Source: Giesbergeria anulus (lineage in GTDB: Bacteria > Pseudomonadota > Gammaproteobacteria > Burkholderiales > Burkholderiaceae_C). From it: a stretch of DNA of 64,000 nucleotides. The position numbers and the translations under genes are program-made. Under the pieces are notes generated by a model. It was not told the DNA's origin. It searched no databases and saw only the letters and a list, made by a program, of their open reading frames with translations. The stretch is from contig NZ_FOGD01000003.1 in NCBI RefSeq assembly GCF_900111115.1, positions 186,001 to 250,000 on the forward strand, in the 5' to 3' direction. This document shows positions 1-9,782 of the stretch, one piece after another. How positions within the stretch are numbered: position 1 is the first letter of the stretch; each line of letters opens with the position of its first letter.

Positions 1-32
1 CCGTGCAGGGCTACGTACCCCCCAGCGCCTGA
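1..32 (+). CDS. C-terminal tail of an upstream gene (partial)
   Basis: An open frame enters the window at its left edge and stops with TGA at 30-32, reading ...VQGYVPPSA. The stop is immediately followed by the mnmC start codon, which is the usual spacing of co-transcribed genes. Only about ten codons are visible, so the protein cannot be identified and the frame could be fortuitous. Confidence 0.25.
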   Translation, partial: VQGYVPPSA

Positions 33-1952
33 ATGGCCGAACCGATCCACTGGCTAGACGACGGCACCCCCTATAGCCCGCGCTTTAACGACCGCTACCA
101 CAGCGAGCAGGGGGCCGTATTAGCGCAGGCGCGCGAGGTGTTTTTGCAGGGCTGCGGCTTGCCCGAAGATTGGGCCGGTCAGCCGCAATGGCGGATTTTA
201 GAAACCGGCTTTGGCTTTGGTCTTAACTTTCTCGTCACTTGGGCTGCATGGCGTGCTGACCCACAGCGCCCCAAGCTGCTGCATTTTGTCTCCCTAGAGG
301 CATGGCCGGTAGCGGCAGACGATCTGCTGCGGGTGGCCTGCGCGCACCCAGAACTGGCCGAACTGGCGCAAGCCTTGGCCGCCCAATACTGGGGTTTACT
401 ACCGGGGGTGCATCGCTTGGCCTTTGACGGTGGGCAGGTGCTGCTCACGTTGTGCATTGGCGATGCGCAAGCGCTGCTGCGCGCACAAGAGTGGACGGTG
501 GATACGGTGTATCTGGATGGCTTTAGCCCCGCCAACAACCCAGACCTGTGGAGCTTGCAAACCCTCAAAGGCGTCGCCCGTTGTTGCCGCCGTGGCACCC
601 GTCTGGCTACTTGGACGGTAGCTCGCCCGGTGCGCGATGCCCTGACGCAATGCGGCTTTACCGTGGCTAAGGTGCCCGGTGTGCCGCCCAAACGCCATAA
701 CGTGCAAGCCACGTTTGACCCGCGCTGGGAGCCGCGCAAAGCCCGCCCAGCACAGCCGCCGGTAGAAGCGGCCTCGCAGTGTTTGGTGATTGGCGGTGGT
801 TTGGCCGGGGCCGCAGTGGCCTCTAGCCTAGCCCGGCGCGGTTGGCAGGTGCAAGTGCTAGACCGCGCCAAAGCGCCTGCCGCCGGGGCCTCCGGTTTAC
901 CAGCAGGCTTGTTTTGCCCGCATATTTCTCCTGATGATGGCGTCATTTCGCGGCTGTCACGCAGCGGCATCCGGGTGTTGCTGGCCCAAGCACAAAATTT
1001 ATTGCAGCTGGGGGTAGATTGGCAACCCAGCGGGGTGCTAGAGCACAGGGTGGAGGGGCGGCTGGGGTTGCATCCCCAGTGGCACGATGGCCTCGGTGTC
1101 GATTGGAGCCACGAGGCGCTGGCTCACCAGCTTGCTGCTGCCAGCTTGCCGCCAGACGCCACAGCCTGTTGGCATGTTCGGGCAGGGTGGATTCGTCCGG
1201 CACGGCTAGTGGCTGCCTTGCTGGCGCAGCCGGGCATTGTCTGGCGCGGTGGGGCCGAAGTGGCCCGGCTGCATTGCACCGAGGTGGAAGGCTGCATCCA
1301 GTGGCATGCCCTCGATGCCCAAGCCCAAGTCTTGGCCCAAGCCCCGATGGTCGTGTTGGCGGCGGGTTTTGCCAGCCGTGCCTTATCGGGGGAACATTTA
1401 TCCTTACAGGCTTTGCGCGGCCAAATCTCTTGGGGGGTGCAAGATGCAGCCCTAGACGCCGCACTGCCGCCGTTTCCGGTCAATGGCGAGGGCAATTTGG
1501 TGACCCATATTCCGCTGGGCGATGGCCGTCGGGCTTGGTATTTAGGCTCTACCTTTGAGCGCGATATCCACACCCTGCCGCCCACCCCGGCTGAACGTGT
1601 GCAAGCCCACGCTGCTAACCGCCAGCGCTTATCTGACCTACTGCCCGGTGTGCTGCCTGCACTGGAGCCTGCATTCACGTCAGCCCTGGAGGAGGTGAGC
1701 GCCGATCAACCCTTGCCTGCCCATGCTGTCCAAGGCTGGGCTGCCGTGCGCTGTGCCGCACCCGACCGCCTGCCTATGGTTGGGCCCTTGGATAGCGCTG
1801 CCTTGCCCGGCCTGTGGGCTTGCTCGGCGATGGGGGCGCGTGGCCTCACGCTGTCCCTGCTGTGCGCTGAACTGCTGGCGGCTCGCCTGCATGGTGAACC
1901 CTTGCCATTGGAAGCCAAACTGGCACAGGCATTGGCAGCGGAGCGTCTGTAA
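33..1952 (+). CDS. mnmC: Bifunctional tRNA U34 methyltransferase / FAD oxidoreductase MnmC
   Basis: MnmC completes the mnm5s2U modification at the wobble position of tRNAs for Lys, Glu, Gln and others. Its C-terminal FAD oxidoreductase removes the carboxymethyl group from cmnm5U34, and its N-terminal SAM-dependent domain methylates the resulting nm5U. The 639-residue protein shows both halves. The SAM-binding segment ETGFGFGLNF lies near residue 57 and YLDGFSPANNP near 160 (MnmD domain). A Rossmann FAD motif VIGGGLAGAAVA lies near residue 252, and the late C-terminal segment MGARGLTLS is typical of DAO-family oxidoreductases. Length is normal for the fused form. The ATG directly abuts an upstream stop codon, so the gene is probably the last of an operon that starts outside the window. 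Confidence 0.95.
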   Translation: MAEPIHWLDDGTPYSPRFNDRYHSEQGAVLAQAREVFLQGCGLPEDWAGQPQWRILETGFGFGLNFLVTWAAWRADPQRPKLLHFVSLEAWPVAADDLLRVACAHPELAELAQALAAQYWGLLPGVHRLAFDGGQVLLTLCIGDAQALLRAQEWTVDTVYLDGFSPANNPDLWSLQTLKGVARCCRRGTRLATWTVARPVRDALTQCGFTVAKVPGVPPKRHNVQATFDPRWEPRKARPAQPPVEAASQCLVIGGGLAGAAVASSLARRGWQVQVLDRAKAPAAGASGLPAGLFCPHISPDDGVISRLSRSGIRVLLAQAQNLLQLGVDWQPSGVLEHRVEGRLGLHPQWHDGLGVDWSHEALAHQLAAASLPPDATACWHVRAGWIRPARLVAALLAQPGIVWRGGAEVARLHCTEVEGCIQWHALDAQAQVLAQAPMVVLAAGFASRALSGEHLSLQALRGQISWGVQDAALDAALPPFPVNGEGNLVTHIPLGDGRRAWYLGSTFERDIHTLPPTPAERVQAHAANRQRLSDLLPGVLPALEPAFTSALEEVSADQPLPAHAVQGWAAVRCAAPDRLPMVGPLDSAALPGLWACSAMGARGLTLSLLCAELLAARLHGEPLPLEAKLAQALAAERL

Positions 1953-2243
1953 CGATAGTTGTTGCGCCATCGACCAGTGCGGCCACGCCACTGGCGATGG
2001 ATTTTTGGTGCTTTTGCCTTATGCAAAAGCCCTGTGAAACGGTAGATGTCTTATTGCACCAAGGAGATCAAGCACTGCACGCTGCCAAGGCCAGAGGGCA
2101 GAACAATGATTCTCCTTCTGTGCTCTTTTGAAAATATTGTGAGTAAAAGTATATTACGTAATTCTTTGTATTTATTGCAGGCTATTTGAATTGAATGCTT
2201 TATCATTAAATCTAAAGATTAGCTTTTAATGGGATGTAAAGTT

Positions 2244-2756
2244 ATGGTTATCCGCTCCATCATTGCCGCAGTAGCCTCTCTGCTATTGGTTGGGCAAGTT
2301 CATGCAGGCCGTACAGGCTATAATATGCAGAAAAATATACTCACTATTCCCAGTATGGTGGTGGAGGGTGTGCGTTACAACTTTCCAAGATTTCGAATCG
2401 TTTCCGTGGAGTTGGTTGATCCTGGAGTCTCTAGTCAGGCTCCATCTGGTTTGCCTGTATGCGCCTTGACAACGAGTGCCGATCCTTCTGTCATCACGCA
2501 AGAGAAGTTAGATAGAATTCAACTAGGCATGACCCTAGATGAAGTCAATCAGATCATTGGGTGCCAATATGAAACGCCCGTCAGTAGCATCTACGATAAT
2601 ATGTCTTGTGATGGCCCCGGTTGTCCGGATGAGTCCTATGAGAATTTTATATGGTATGGGTTTCGTTGTGGCGATTATTGTGTTAACTCAATATCAGTAA
2701 GTGTGGATATGATTAGCCGTCGGGTGGTTGAGAAATCTGGTATTTTTCGTCAATAG
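2244..2756 (+). CDS. Secreted protein with BamE/SmpA-like domain
   Basis: This is a small exported protein of about 170 residues, preceded by an AT-rich 276-bp spacer. I chose the ATG at 2244 because it begins a clean signal peptide, MVIRSIIAAVASLLLVG, with cleavage after VHA; an in-frame ATG at 2229 would add five residues. The middle of the mature protein, around residues 90-115, reads KLDRIQLGMTLDEVNQIIG. That matches the 'GMT.dEV..ilG' signature of the BamE/SmpA/OmlA fold. Four or more cysteines in the second half (for example MSCDGPGCPDE) suggest disulfides in the periplasm. There is no lipobox, so it is not BamE itself. The specific role is unknown. Confidence 0.65.
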   Translation: MVIRSIIAAVASLLLVGQVHAGRTGYNMQKNILTIPSMVVEGVRYNFPRFRIVSVELVDPGVSSQAPSGLPVCALTTSADPSVITQEKLDRIQLGMTLDEVNQIIGCQYETPVSSIYDNMSCDGPGCPDESYENFIWYGFRCGDYCVNSISVSVDMISRRVVEKSGIFRQ

Positions 2757-2887
2757 TTTTAATGGTTTAGCAGATAATTAAAATAGTCAAAGCAAATTTT
2801 GACCCCTTGATTTTTGCTCAATAGCCCATAGCGCTGGTGTCGGCATATCTATTTCCTCTGAAAGACGTTACATTGCAGCTAGGGTGT

Positions 2888-2916
2888 CTTGAAAACAAGA
2901 TGCCCCTGCCCCAATT
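2888..2916 (+). promoter_or_regulatory. Probable sigma-32 (heat-shock) promoter of clpB
   Basis: CTTGAA at 2888-2893 and CCCCAATT at 2909-2916 are separated by 15 bases. They closely resemble the RpoH consensus CTTGAA-N13-15-CCCCAT. Transcription would start about 2922, giving a leader of about 20 bases that contains the AGAGGAA ribosome-binding site at 2928-2934. ClpB is a classical RpoH target, which fits. This was found by eye; no transcript data are available. Confidence 0.6.
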
Positions 2917-2940
2917 GCCAGTCATTCAGAGGAACAACCC

Positions 2941-5547
2941 ATGCGCATCGACAAACTCACCACCAAGTTTCAGGAAGCCTTGGCCGACGCCCAATCGCTG
3001 GCTTTGGGCAGTGACAACGCTTACATCGAACCCGTCCACCTATTGGTGGCCCTGCTGCGCCAAGAAGATGGCCCCCGTGCCCTGCTAGAGCGTGCTGGGG
3101 CCAATGTGCCCGGCTTGCTGAAAGATGCCGAGGCGGCCGTCAAGCGCCTGCCGCAGGTGCAAGGCCAAGAACAGGTGCAGGCCAGCCCCGAACTGGGCCG
3201 CGTCTTACAGGCCACCGAGAAAGAGGCCATCAAGCGCGATGACAACTTTATTGCCAGCGAGTTATTCTTGCTGGCCCTGACCGACAGCAAAGGCGATGGC
3301 GCACGCATTGCCAAAGACAACGGCCTGACGCGCAAAAGCCTAGAAGCTGCGATCAGTGCGGTGCGCGGCGGCCAAAAAATGGACAGCGCCGAAGGCGAAG
3401 GCCAGCGCGAAGCCCTGAAAAAATACTGCATCGATCTGACCGAGCGTGCCCGCGCAGGCAAACTCGACCCCGTGATTGGCCGCGACGACGAAATCCGCCG
3501 CGCTATCCAAGTGCTGCAACGGCGCACCAAAAACAACCCGGTGCTGATTGGCGAGCCGGGTGTGGGCAAAACGGCCATCGTCGAAGGGCTGGCGCAACGC
3601 ATTGTGGCCGGTGAAGTGCCCGAATCGCTCAAAGGCAAGCGGGTGCTCAGTTTGGACATGGCAGCACTGTTGGCCGGGGCCAAATTCCGGGGCGAGTTTG
3701 AAGAGCGCCTGAAAACTGTGCTCAAAGAATTGGCCCAAGACGAAGGCCAAACCATCGTTTTTATTGACGAGTTGCACACGATGGTGGGCGCAGGCAAAGC
3801 CGAAGGGGCAATGGATGCGGGCAATATGCTCAAGCCTGCGCTGGCCCGTGGCGAACTGCACTGCGTAGGTGCCACCACGCTGGACGAGTACCGCAAATAT
3901 ATCGAAAAAGATGCAGCGCTAGAGCGGCGCTTCCAGAAAATATTGGTGGGTGAGCCTACCGTCGAGGCCACCATTGCCATTTTGCGCGGCCTTAAAGAGC
4001 GCTACGAAAAGCACCACAACGTCGATATTACCGACCCAGCCATTGTGGCCGCCGCTGAGTTAAGCCACCGCTATATCACTGACCGCTTTTTGCCAGACAA
4101 AGCCATTGACTTGATCGATGAGGCCGCCTCCAAAATCAAGATTGAGATGGATTCCAAGCCGGAGGTGATGGACAAAAAAGACCGCCGCCTGATCCAGTTG
4201 CAGATTGAGCGCGAAGCCGTGCGCAAAGAAAAAGACGAAGCCTCGCAAAAGCGCTTTGAACTCATCAACGAAGAAATTGCTACCCTGCAAAAAGAAATAG
4301 CCGATCTGGATGAAATCTGGAAGATGGAAAAAGCCTTGGCTTTGGGTTCAGGCCAGTTGCGCGAAGAAATCGAAGACCTCAAGCTGCAAATTGAAGATTT
4401 GACGCGCAAAGGTGATTTTGCCAAGGTGTCCGAGCTGCAATATGGCAAGCTGCCTGAGCTAGAGAAAAAACTCAACGAGGCCCAAGCCAAAGAATCTAAT
4501 AAAGACGGCAGCAACGCGGCCCCGCGCTTGTTGCGCACTCAAGTGGGCGCAGAAGAAATTGCCGAAGTGGTTAGCCGCGCTACCGGTATTCCGGTCGCCA
4601 AAATGATGCAGGGTGAAAAAGACAAACTCTTGCAAATGGAAACCAAGCTGCACGAGCGCGTCATCGGCCAAAACGAAGCCATTGCTGCCGTGGCTAATGC
4701 CATCCGTCGCTCACGTTCGGGCTTGTCCGACCCTAATCGCCCCACGGGTTCTTTTTTGTTTCTTGGCCCCACTGGCGTCGGCAAAACCGAACTGTGCAAG
4801 GCGCTGGCGGGCTTCTTGTTTGACAGCGAAGACCATCTGGTGCGTATCGACATGAGCGAGTTCATGGAGAAACACTCGGTGGCCCGCCTGATTGGTGCGC
4901 CCCCCGGTTATGTGGGTTACGAAGAAGGCGGCTACCTGACCGAAGCCGTGCGCCGCAAGCCCTACAGCGTGCTGCTGCTCGATGAGGTAGAAAAAGCGCA
5001 CCCCGATGTGTTCAATGTGTTGTTGCAGGTGCTTGATGATGGCCGCTTGACCGACGGCCAAGGCCGCACCGTAGACTTCAAGAACACGGTCATCGTCATG
5101 ACCAGCAATATCGGCTCACAGTTGATTCAGGCGATGGTGGGCCAAGACTCCGACGATATTAAAGATGCGGTGTGGGGCGAGCTGAAAAACTACTTCCGCC
5201 CAGAGTTCCTCAACCGCATTGATGAGACGGTGGTATTCCATGCCTTGGATGCGCAGCACATTGCCGCCATTGCCCGCATCCAGTTGCAACTGTTGCAGCA
5301 GCGGCTAGAGCACATGGATTTATATTTGCATGTCTCAGAGGCTGCGTTGGCCGAACTGGCTAAGGTGGGCTTTGACCCGGTGTTTGGTGCGCGTCCCCTC
5401 AAGCGTGCCATCCAGCAGCGTATTGAGAACCCGCTGTCTAAACTGCTGCTTGAAGGGCGTTTCCCACCCAAGAGCACGATTGCTGTGGATGTTGATCCGG
5501 TGCTAGAGCCAGGGGTGTTCCACTTTAGCGTTCAGGCGGCTGCATAA
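2941..5547 (+). CDS. clpB: ATP-dependent disaggregase ClpB
   Basis: ClpB is a hexameric AAA+ chaperone that works with DnaK/DnaJ/GrpE to pull polypeptides out of aggregates after heat stress. The 868-residue protein has the full architecture. The double Clp-N repeat spans residues 1-145. NBD1 has Walker A GEPGVGKT (204-211) and Walker B FIDE (274-277). A long coiled-coil M domain covers about residues 400-520, and NBD2 has Walker A GPTGVGKT (609-616) and Walker B LLDE (679-682). The M domain separates it from ClpA and ClpC. The gene is monocistronic, with a probable sigma-32 promoter upstream and an intrinsic terminator after the stop. The start is fixed by AGAGGAA six bases upstream. Confidence 0.98.
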   Translation: MRIDKLTTKFQEALADAQSLALGSDNAYIEPVHLLVALLRQEDGPRALLERAGANVPGLLKDAEAAVKRLPQVQGQEQVQASPELGRVLQATEKEAIKRDDNFIASELFLLALTDSKGDGARIAKDNGLTRKSLEAAISAVRGGQKMDSAEGEGQREALKKYCIDLTERARAGKLDPVIGRDDEIRRAIQVLQRRTKNNPVLIGEPGVGKTAIVEGLAQRIVAGEVPESLKGKRVLSLDMAALLAGAKFRGEFEERLKTVLKELAQDEGQTIVFIDELHTMVGAGKAEGAMDAGNMLKPALARGELHCVGATTLDEYRKYIEKDAALERRFQKILVGEPTVEATIAILRGLKERYEKHHNVDITDPAIVAAAELSHRYITDRFLPDKAIDLIDEAASKIKIEMDSKPEVMDKKDRRLIQLQIEREAVRKEKDEASQKRFELINEEIATLQKEIADLDEIWKMEKALALGSGQLREEIEDLKLQIEDLTRKGDFAKVSELQYGKLPELEKKLNEAQAKESNKDGSNAAPRLLRTQVGAEEIAEVVSRATGIPVAKMMQGEKDKLLQMETKLHERVIGQNEAIAAVANAIRRSRSGLSDPNRPTGSFLFLGPTGVGKTELCKALAGFLFDSEDHLVRIDMSEFMEKHSVARLIGAPPGYVGYEEGGYLTEAVRRKPYSVLLLDEVEKAHPDVFNVLLQVLDDGRLTDGQGRTVDFKNTVIVMTSNIGSQLIQAMVGQDSDDIKDAVWGELKNYFRPEFLNRIDETVVFHALDAQHIAAIARIQLQLLQQRLEHMDLYLHVSEAALAELAKVGFDPVFGARPLKRAIQQRIENPLSKLLLEGRFPPKSTIAVDVDPVLEPGVFHFSVQAAA

Positions 5548-5587
5548 GCGGGCCTGCTGCCCCAGCTTCGGTATCGGATGGGGGTAT

Positions 5588-5632
5588 TCCCACAGAATGG
5601 CGTAAAAAAACCATTTTGTGGGAGATTTTTTT
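5588..5632 (+). terminator. Intrinsic terminator after clpB
   Basis: A 13-bp stem is formed by 5588-5600 and 5611-5623, with one G-T pair and a ten-base A-rich loop. A run of seven T ends at 5632. It lies 40 bases past the clpB stop and ahead of the next gene. Confidence 0.85.
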
Positions 5633-5706
5633 GCGCAATGTGCGTACTATGGCTTCTCTGAGGGATTTCTTTATTGAAGAGAACCGGACAGGTTCGGGAG
5701 AACGCC

Positions 5707-6993
5707 ATGACGACACATCTGCGCAGGATCACCAAAAACACTGCCGCTCTATCGGCTGCTGTTTTGTCATTCACACTGGTTCCGGCATGGGGGCAGCCTG
5801 TAGGGGCTGCGGCACCCTTGTCCCGTCTGGAAGAGATCGGGCGTCAGATTTTTCATGACCAAAATCTGTCCGAACCACGCGGCACTGCCTGCATCAGTTG
5901 CCATATCCCCAACCGAGGCTTTGCAGGCAACCACGGTTCAACCATTGGTGTTCCGTTGGGCAGCCGTGCCAACGTTCTAGGTGGGCGCAATGCCATGTCC
6001 AATGCCTACACGGCTTTCGTGCCCAAATTCACATTCCGGGTGCAGGGTGGCGATGTAGACCCGGTGGGGGGCCTGTTCTGGGATGGGCGGGCAGACACAC
6101 TGGCACAGCAGGCGCTGGGGCCGTTGCTTAATCCGCTAGAAATGAACAACCCGGATGCGGCGTCTGTGCTGACCAAAATTGCCAGTGGCATTTATGGCAA
6201 AAAGTTTCGTGATGAGTTTGGGGCCAACATCTTCAGCAATCCAACGCTGGCCTTTCAAAAGGTGGGTGAGGCGGTTGCCGCCTACGAGAGAACCGCAGAG
6301 CTACAGCCGTTTACCAGCAAATACGACCAGTTTATCCAAGGCAAGGCATCACTAACACCGCAAGAAGCCAATGGCATGAAGGTGTTTATGGACCCGAACA
6401 AAGGCAATTGCGCCTCGTGCCACACAATGAACCCCCAGTCGGCCAATCCGCGTGATTCGCTGTTTACCGACTTTTCCCACTACGCGCTGGGGGTGCCCCG
6501 CAATGCGCGCATTCCGCGCAATGCCAACCCGTCTTTTTATGATCTGGGGCTGTGTGGCCCAGATCGGAACAAACCTGCGCTCACGGCGGATGTTCCTGCC
6601 AACGTCACCATTGAGCAGTTTTGTGGGCGCTTCCGTATGGTCTCTTTGCGTAATACGGCAGAGCGGCCCGCTTGGATGCACAACGGCTATTTCACCCGGC
6701 TGCGCGATGTGGTCAGCTTTTATGCCACGCGCAACACCGACCCCAAACGTTGGTATGGCCCGCAGGGTGTACCTGATGACCTGCCCCAAGCCTACCTTGG
6801 CAACATCATCCGTGACCGTGTGCCCTTCAATCGGCTGCCTTCGGCTGGCCCGGCCCTGACCGCGCGCGAAATTGACGATGTGGTGGCCTTCCTCAGAACG
6901 CTGAGTGATACCGTGCCTGCGGCTCCTACCGCTCCAGTGCCTGCTGCCCCGCCGCCCAACCCGCGCACAGCCACCATCAATCCCTTCCAGTAG
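5707..6993 (+). CDS. Periplasmic dihaem cytochrome c peroxidase-family protein
   Basis: This belongs to the bacterial dihaem cytochrome c peroxidase / MauG superfamily, exported enzymes that reduce peroxide or oxidise protein substrates with two c-type haems. The 428-residue product begins with a signal peptide ending near AWG (residue 29). It carries two CXXCH haem-attachment sites, CISCH at residues 62-66 and CASCH at 235-239. The first haem site is followed by the NRGFAGNHGSTIG segment typical of this family. The start at 5707 follows GGGAG at 5696-5700; an upstream in-frame ATG (5674) would spoil the signal peptide. The C-terminal 25 residues are Pro/Ala-rich, perhaps a linker or exposed tail. 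No dedicated partner gene is adjacent, so the physiological substrate is open. Confidence 0.85.
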   Translation: MTTHLRRITKNTAALSAAVLSFTLVPAWGQPVGAAAPLSRLEEIGRQIFHDQNLSEPRGTACISCHIPNRGFAGNHGSTIGVPLGSRANVLGGRNAMSNAYTAFVPKFTFRVQGGDVDPVGGLFWDGRADTLAQQALGPLLNPLEMNNPDAASVLTKIASGIYGKKFRDEFGANIFSNPTLAFQKVGEAVAAYERTAELQPFTSKYDQFIQGKASLTPQEANGMKVFMDPNKGNCASCHTMNPQSANPRDSLFTDFSHYALGVPRNARIPRNANPSFYDLGLCGPDRNKPALTADVPANVTIEQFCGRFRMVSLRNTAERPAWMHNGYFTRLRDVVSFYATRNTDPKRWYGPQGVPDDLPQAYLGNIIRDRVPFNRLPSAGPALTAREIDDVVAFLRTLSDTVPAAPTAPVPAAPPPNPRTATINPFQ

Positions 6994-7183
6994 GCAGCGC
7001 ACAGCAACGCGATGCCAGCGCAGCGAGGCCCGCTGCCCTCTTTGCGGGGCAGTGTGGCCTGTGCTTGCATTTTCTTTTGGCGCAGTTTAGAGTGTCAGAA
7101 AAATATTACAAGCGCTGTTTCATTAGGGTCTCTTTTTCCTAGTTTTCCTAGTGTGGCGCTGCCAAGCTTTCAGAGAGTTCTCC

Positions 7184-8743
7184 ATGTCGCATAAGCCATT
7201 CACTCTTTCGCTCGTTTCTATGGCTTTGCTCGGTGGCTGCGTCACCCCTAAAGAGCATCAAAATTGGAAAGAGCCAGAAGCCAATGTCACTGTGGCTGCT
7301 GCTCCCAAGGCCTCAGCGGTCAAAACCATTACCAGCTTTTCACCCGCTCTGCGTTGTATGGATGAGTTGTTTTTAGCCTATGGCAAAAACGGCATCGTCA
7401 TTACCTCCACCGGCATCCCCGATGAAACCGGCAAGGTACGCACTGGCACTAAAGAAATGCTGATTACCGCCATAGCCAAAATGACGGTCAAGAGCAATGC
7501 TTTTGAGTTTATTGACTTTCATGGTGGTGGCGATGATTTGGCCCGTCTGTTTGATGCCAAGGGGGCGGAGCGGATGCGCATCCCCGACTATTACATCCGT
7601 GGTTCTGTCACGCAGATGGATGACAACACCATCCGTAAAAACAAAGGTATAGGGCTTTTTACCCAGTTTTTTGATGTCAGTACCGCCACCGATGTAGCCT
7701 ATGATTTGATGAGCATGGACATGAGCATTGGCGATGCCAGTTCGCGCAAAATTTTGCCGCAAACCAGCACCTCTAACACCATGCTGATCAGCAAAATGGG
7801 CAAGTCTGCCGAGTTGGGAGCTGGTAAAGTAGGCAAAATCGGCCTTACCTTCAACCTCGACTTCAGTCGCTCCGAAGGCTTGGGGGCCACTACGCGCACC
7901 TTGCTGGAGTTGGGCCTGATTGAAACCTTGGGCAAATTTACCCAAGTGCCCTACTGGCGCTGCCTGGATGCCGACATTACCAATCCCGTAATCCGCGAGC
8001 AGGCGCTAGAAACCTACAGCACCCTGACCGAGGTTGAGCGCGTCACCTTTGTCCAGCGCAAGCTCGGTGGCAGCATGAAGCGCTACACCGGCCCGATAGA
8101 TGGCCAAATGAACCCCGCCCTCAAAGAGGCGCTCCTAGAATACCAAGCGCAAAATGGTTTGGTGGCAGATGGCAAGATCAACTTTGATGTCTATGCCAAC
8201 CTGATGGACGATGTGCAAAACGTCTTGGCCTATGTTCCGGTAACGCCTCCCGCCAAAAACGTTGCCCCTGCACGTGCTCCCATGCCCCAAAGCCCCAGCC
8301 CTGCACCGGCGGCTCCTGTGGCATCGAGCTTTCGCATCAACCTTGACAGTGACCGTGGTGCGCGCCCCAATTACAAAGTGGGTGATTTCCTGAATATGTC
8401 TTTGTCACTGAGCGGCGACGGTACGGTGTATTGCTACTACGAAGACAGCAATCGGCAGGTAGCACGCATCTTTCCTAATCAGTTTGCGGGCAACCCCACT
8501 TTGCGGGCGGGCAGCTCTTTGCGCTTGCCAGCCGGTGGCTTCAAAATCCGTTTCGATCAACCGGGCAAAGAGCGTGTCGCTTGTATCGGTTCTGACCGTG
8601 AACAGGTACTTCCTAGCCACCTGAAAGGTGCCAAAGACCTCACGCCGCTGCCTGTGCGCTCGCTCGATGAGGTGGTGCAGCAGTTCCGCCAAGCCAACCC
8701 AGCCGCTGTAGTCAGTTTCGTTGATATTACGGTGGCCCGTTAG
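7184..8743 (+). CDS. CsgG/HfaB-like outer-membrane lipoprotein with PG-binding and DUF4384 domains
   Basis: This is probably the secretion channel of a curli-like export system. The start at 7184 gives a lipoprotein signal with lipobox LGGC (Cys19). Residue +2 is Val, so it should sort to the outer membrane. Residues about 40-260 resemble CsgG/HfaB: an early Cys-Met-Asp segment, then PDETGKVRTGTKEMLITA (compare the 'DETG' core of CsgG), a 'YYIRGSVTQ' strand, and a terminal LLELGLIETLG...PYWRCL. Residues about 280-342 look like a peptidoglycan-binding (PG_binding_1) fold. After an Ala/Pro-rich linker, residues about 383-480 match DUF4384. CsgG itself forms a nonameric export pore for curlin; the fusion to cell-wall modules is not in CsgG. 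It is the first gene of the eight-gene operon ending at 12308. The family call rests on motif similarity only. Confidence 0.72.
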   Translation: MSHKPFTLSLVSMALLGGCVTPKEHQNWKEPEANVTVAAAPKASAVKTITSFSPALRCMDELFLAYGKNGIVITSTGIPDETGKVRTGTKEMLITAIAKMTVKSNAFEFIDFHGGGDDLARLFDAKGAERMRIPDYYIRGSVTQMDDNTIRKNKGIGLFTQFFDVSTATDVAYDLMSMDMSIGDASSRKILPQTSTSNTMLISKMGKSAELGAGKVGKIGLTFNLDFSRSEGLGATTRTLLELGLIETLGKFTQVPYWRCLDADITNPVIREQALETYSTLTEVERVTFVQRKLGGSMKRYTGPIDGQMNPALKEALLEYQAQNGLVADGKINFDVYANLMDDVQNVLAYVPVTPPAKNVAPARAPMPQSPSPAPAAPVASSFRINLDSDRGARPNYKVGDFLNMSLSLSGDGTVYCYYEDSNRQVARIFPNQFAGNPTLRAGSSLRLPAGGFKIRFDQPGKERVACIGSDREQVLPSHLKGAKDLTPLPVRSLDEVVQQFRQANPAAVVSFVDITVAR

Positions 8744-8753
8744 GATGGTAATC

Positions 8754-9347
8754 ATGCCAACGCTCCTTCCCTTTGCCCGCAGTTGTCTTCTAGCCAGCTG
8801 TCTGGCAGTGGCAGGAGCGCAGGCAGAACCCGCGCTGCAAGTAGCCGAGTTGATTTTGGATTCGGGGCCAGCCACACCAGCGGCGGCCGCCAAAGCCACG
8901 GCCCAGACCCAGCGTGAAAAGGCAGAGGCGTTGTACAAAGGGCACCCATCCACCATCGTTGTGGAGCCCGACGATGAAGATGGCGTACTTAGCCCGCGTG
9001 GTGGTGCGCCAGCCCAAGAGCGTGCATTTGAACAACGTTGGCGCGGACGTGTTCTGCGCGACAGTAGTACCAAACCCATCACCCCTGAGTTGCCATTGGG
9101 GCCTGTCCCAACCCAGTTACAAAATGCGCGTGACACCAATGCTCGCTTGCGTAGCCGGGGTGCAGCCTACACTGGCTCTGGCAATTGGCACGACCTTGAT
9201 TTAAGCCACCGCGATAAAGAAGGATTGCCCCTAGTCAACTGTCACAGCATTGACAATGTTTCTGGCCGTATTGGTGACGACACGGCCTCTGGCAGCACGG
9301 TGTTTCTGATTCGCAACGGTCAACAAATTAAAGTTCGGTGTCGCTAA
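8754..9347 (+). CDS. Secreted protein of unknown function in the CsgG-like operon
   Basis: A 197-residue exported protein. The start at 8754 places AGGA (8742-8745), which overlaps the stop of the preceding gene, at proper spacing. An in-frame ATG at 8745 is the alternative. The signal peptide MPTLLPFARSCLLASCLAVA is followed by GAQA and a likely cleavage before EPAL. The mature part is charged and Ala-rich (residues 30-110). It then has a compact C-terminal region, residues about 130-197, with two Cys (VNCHSI and the penultimate KVRCR) that could form one disulfide. I do not recognise a family. By position it could be a periplasmic accessory factor of the CsgG-like channel, in the place that CsgE or CsgF would hold, but no sequence similarity to either is apparent. 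Confidence 0.7.
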   Translation: MPTLLPFARSCLLASCLAVAGAQAEPALQVAELILDSGPATPAAAAKATAQTQREKAEALYKGHPSTIVVEPDDEDGVLSPRGGAPAQERAFEQRWRGRVLRDSSTKPITPELPLGPVPTQLQNARDTNARLRSRGAAYTGSGNWHDLDLSHRDKEGLPLVNCHSIDNVSGRIGDDTASGSTVFLIRNGQQIKVRCR

Positions 9348-9418
9348 GAAATGCGTCAACCAAGCTACAGCGACAATCGTTGCTGCTATGAAGACGTTGT
9401 AAGAGAGGGGCTGCCATT

Positions 9419-9736
9419 ATGAAAAACATTCTCATTTACAGCGTGGGGTTGCTGTTTTCCACAGCGCAGGTCTATGCTCAAGTGGCCGTTGATATATCTG
9501 GCACGGGCATCAAGGTGCAGACGAGCGGTGCGTATGGTGCTTCGGTAGCCACCAATAGCACAGGCTCTTTGGGGCCTGAGGTCGAAATGGAGGGCGTTGC
9601 CGTCATCAACGGTGAAGTCTTTGTTGATGGTGTCAAAGTGCCACGCGGAAAAACTAGCTATTTCTCCAAAAAATCGGGTAAAACTTATATTATCCAATGG
9701 GGAAAAGATGGCAATGTGGCAGTTCACGAAAAATAA
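9419..9736 (+). CDS. Small secreted protein of unknown function
   Basis: A 105-residue protein with a clear signal peptide, MKNILIYSVGLLFSTAQVYA, cleaved before QVAVD. The mature 85 residues are rich in Gly, Val, Ser and Thr and predicted to be mostly beta. They begin VAVDISGTGIKVQTSGAYG and contain a 'VAVINGEVFVDGVKVPRG' segment. That composition suits a fibre subunit or a beta-sandwich adaptor. It has no cysteine. It sits 71 bases after the preceding gene with AGAGG upstream of the ATG. No family is recognised; being part of the surface-fibre operon is the main clue. Confidence 0.68.
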   Translation: MKNILIYSVGLLFSTAQVYAQVAVDISGTGIKVQTSGAYGASVATNSTGSLGPEVEMEGVAVINGEVFVDGVKVPRGKTSYFSKKSGKTYIIQWGKDGNVAVHEK

Positions 9737-9782
9737 CGGTTGCGCTATGATGCACTCATAAAAAACGAGACGGGAGGGTAAG

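Noticed and set aside
2837-3088. 83-codon frame overlapping the clpB start
   Set aside because: It lies out of frame over the clpB promoter and first codons and has no protein-like pattern.
3021-3980. Long open frame antisense to clpB (about 319 codons, Ser/Ala/Arg-rich)
   Set aside because: It is the mirror of a GC-rich conserved gene; the translation has no recognisable fold, and clpB on the other strand is certain.
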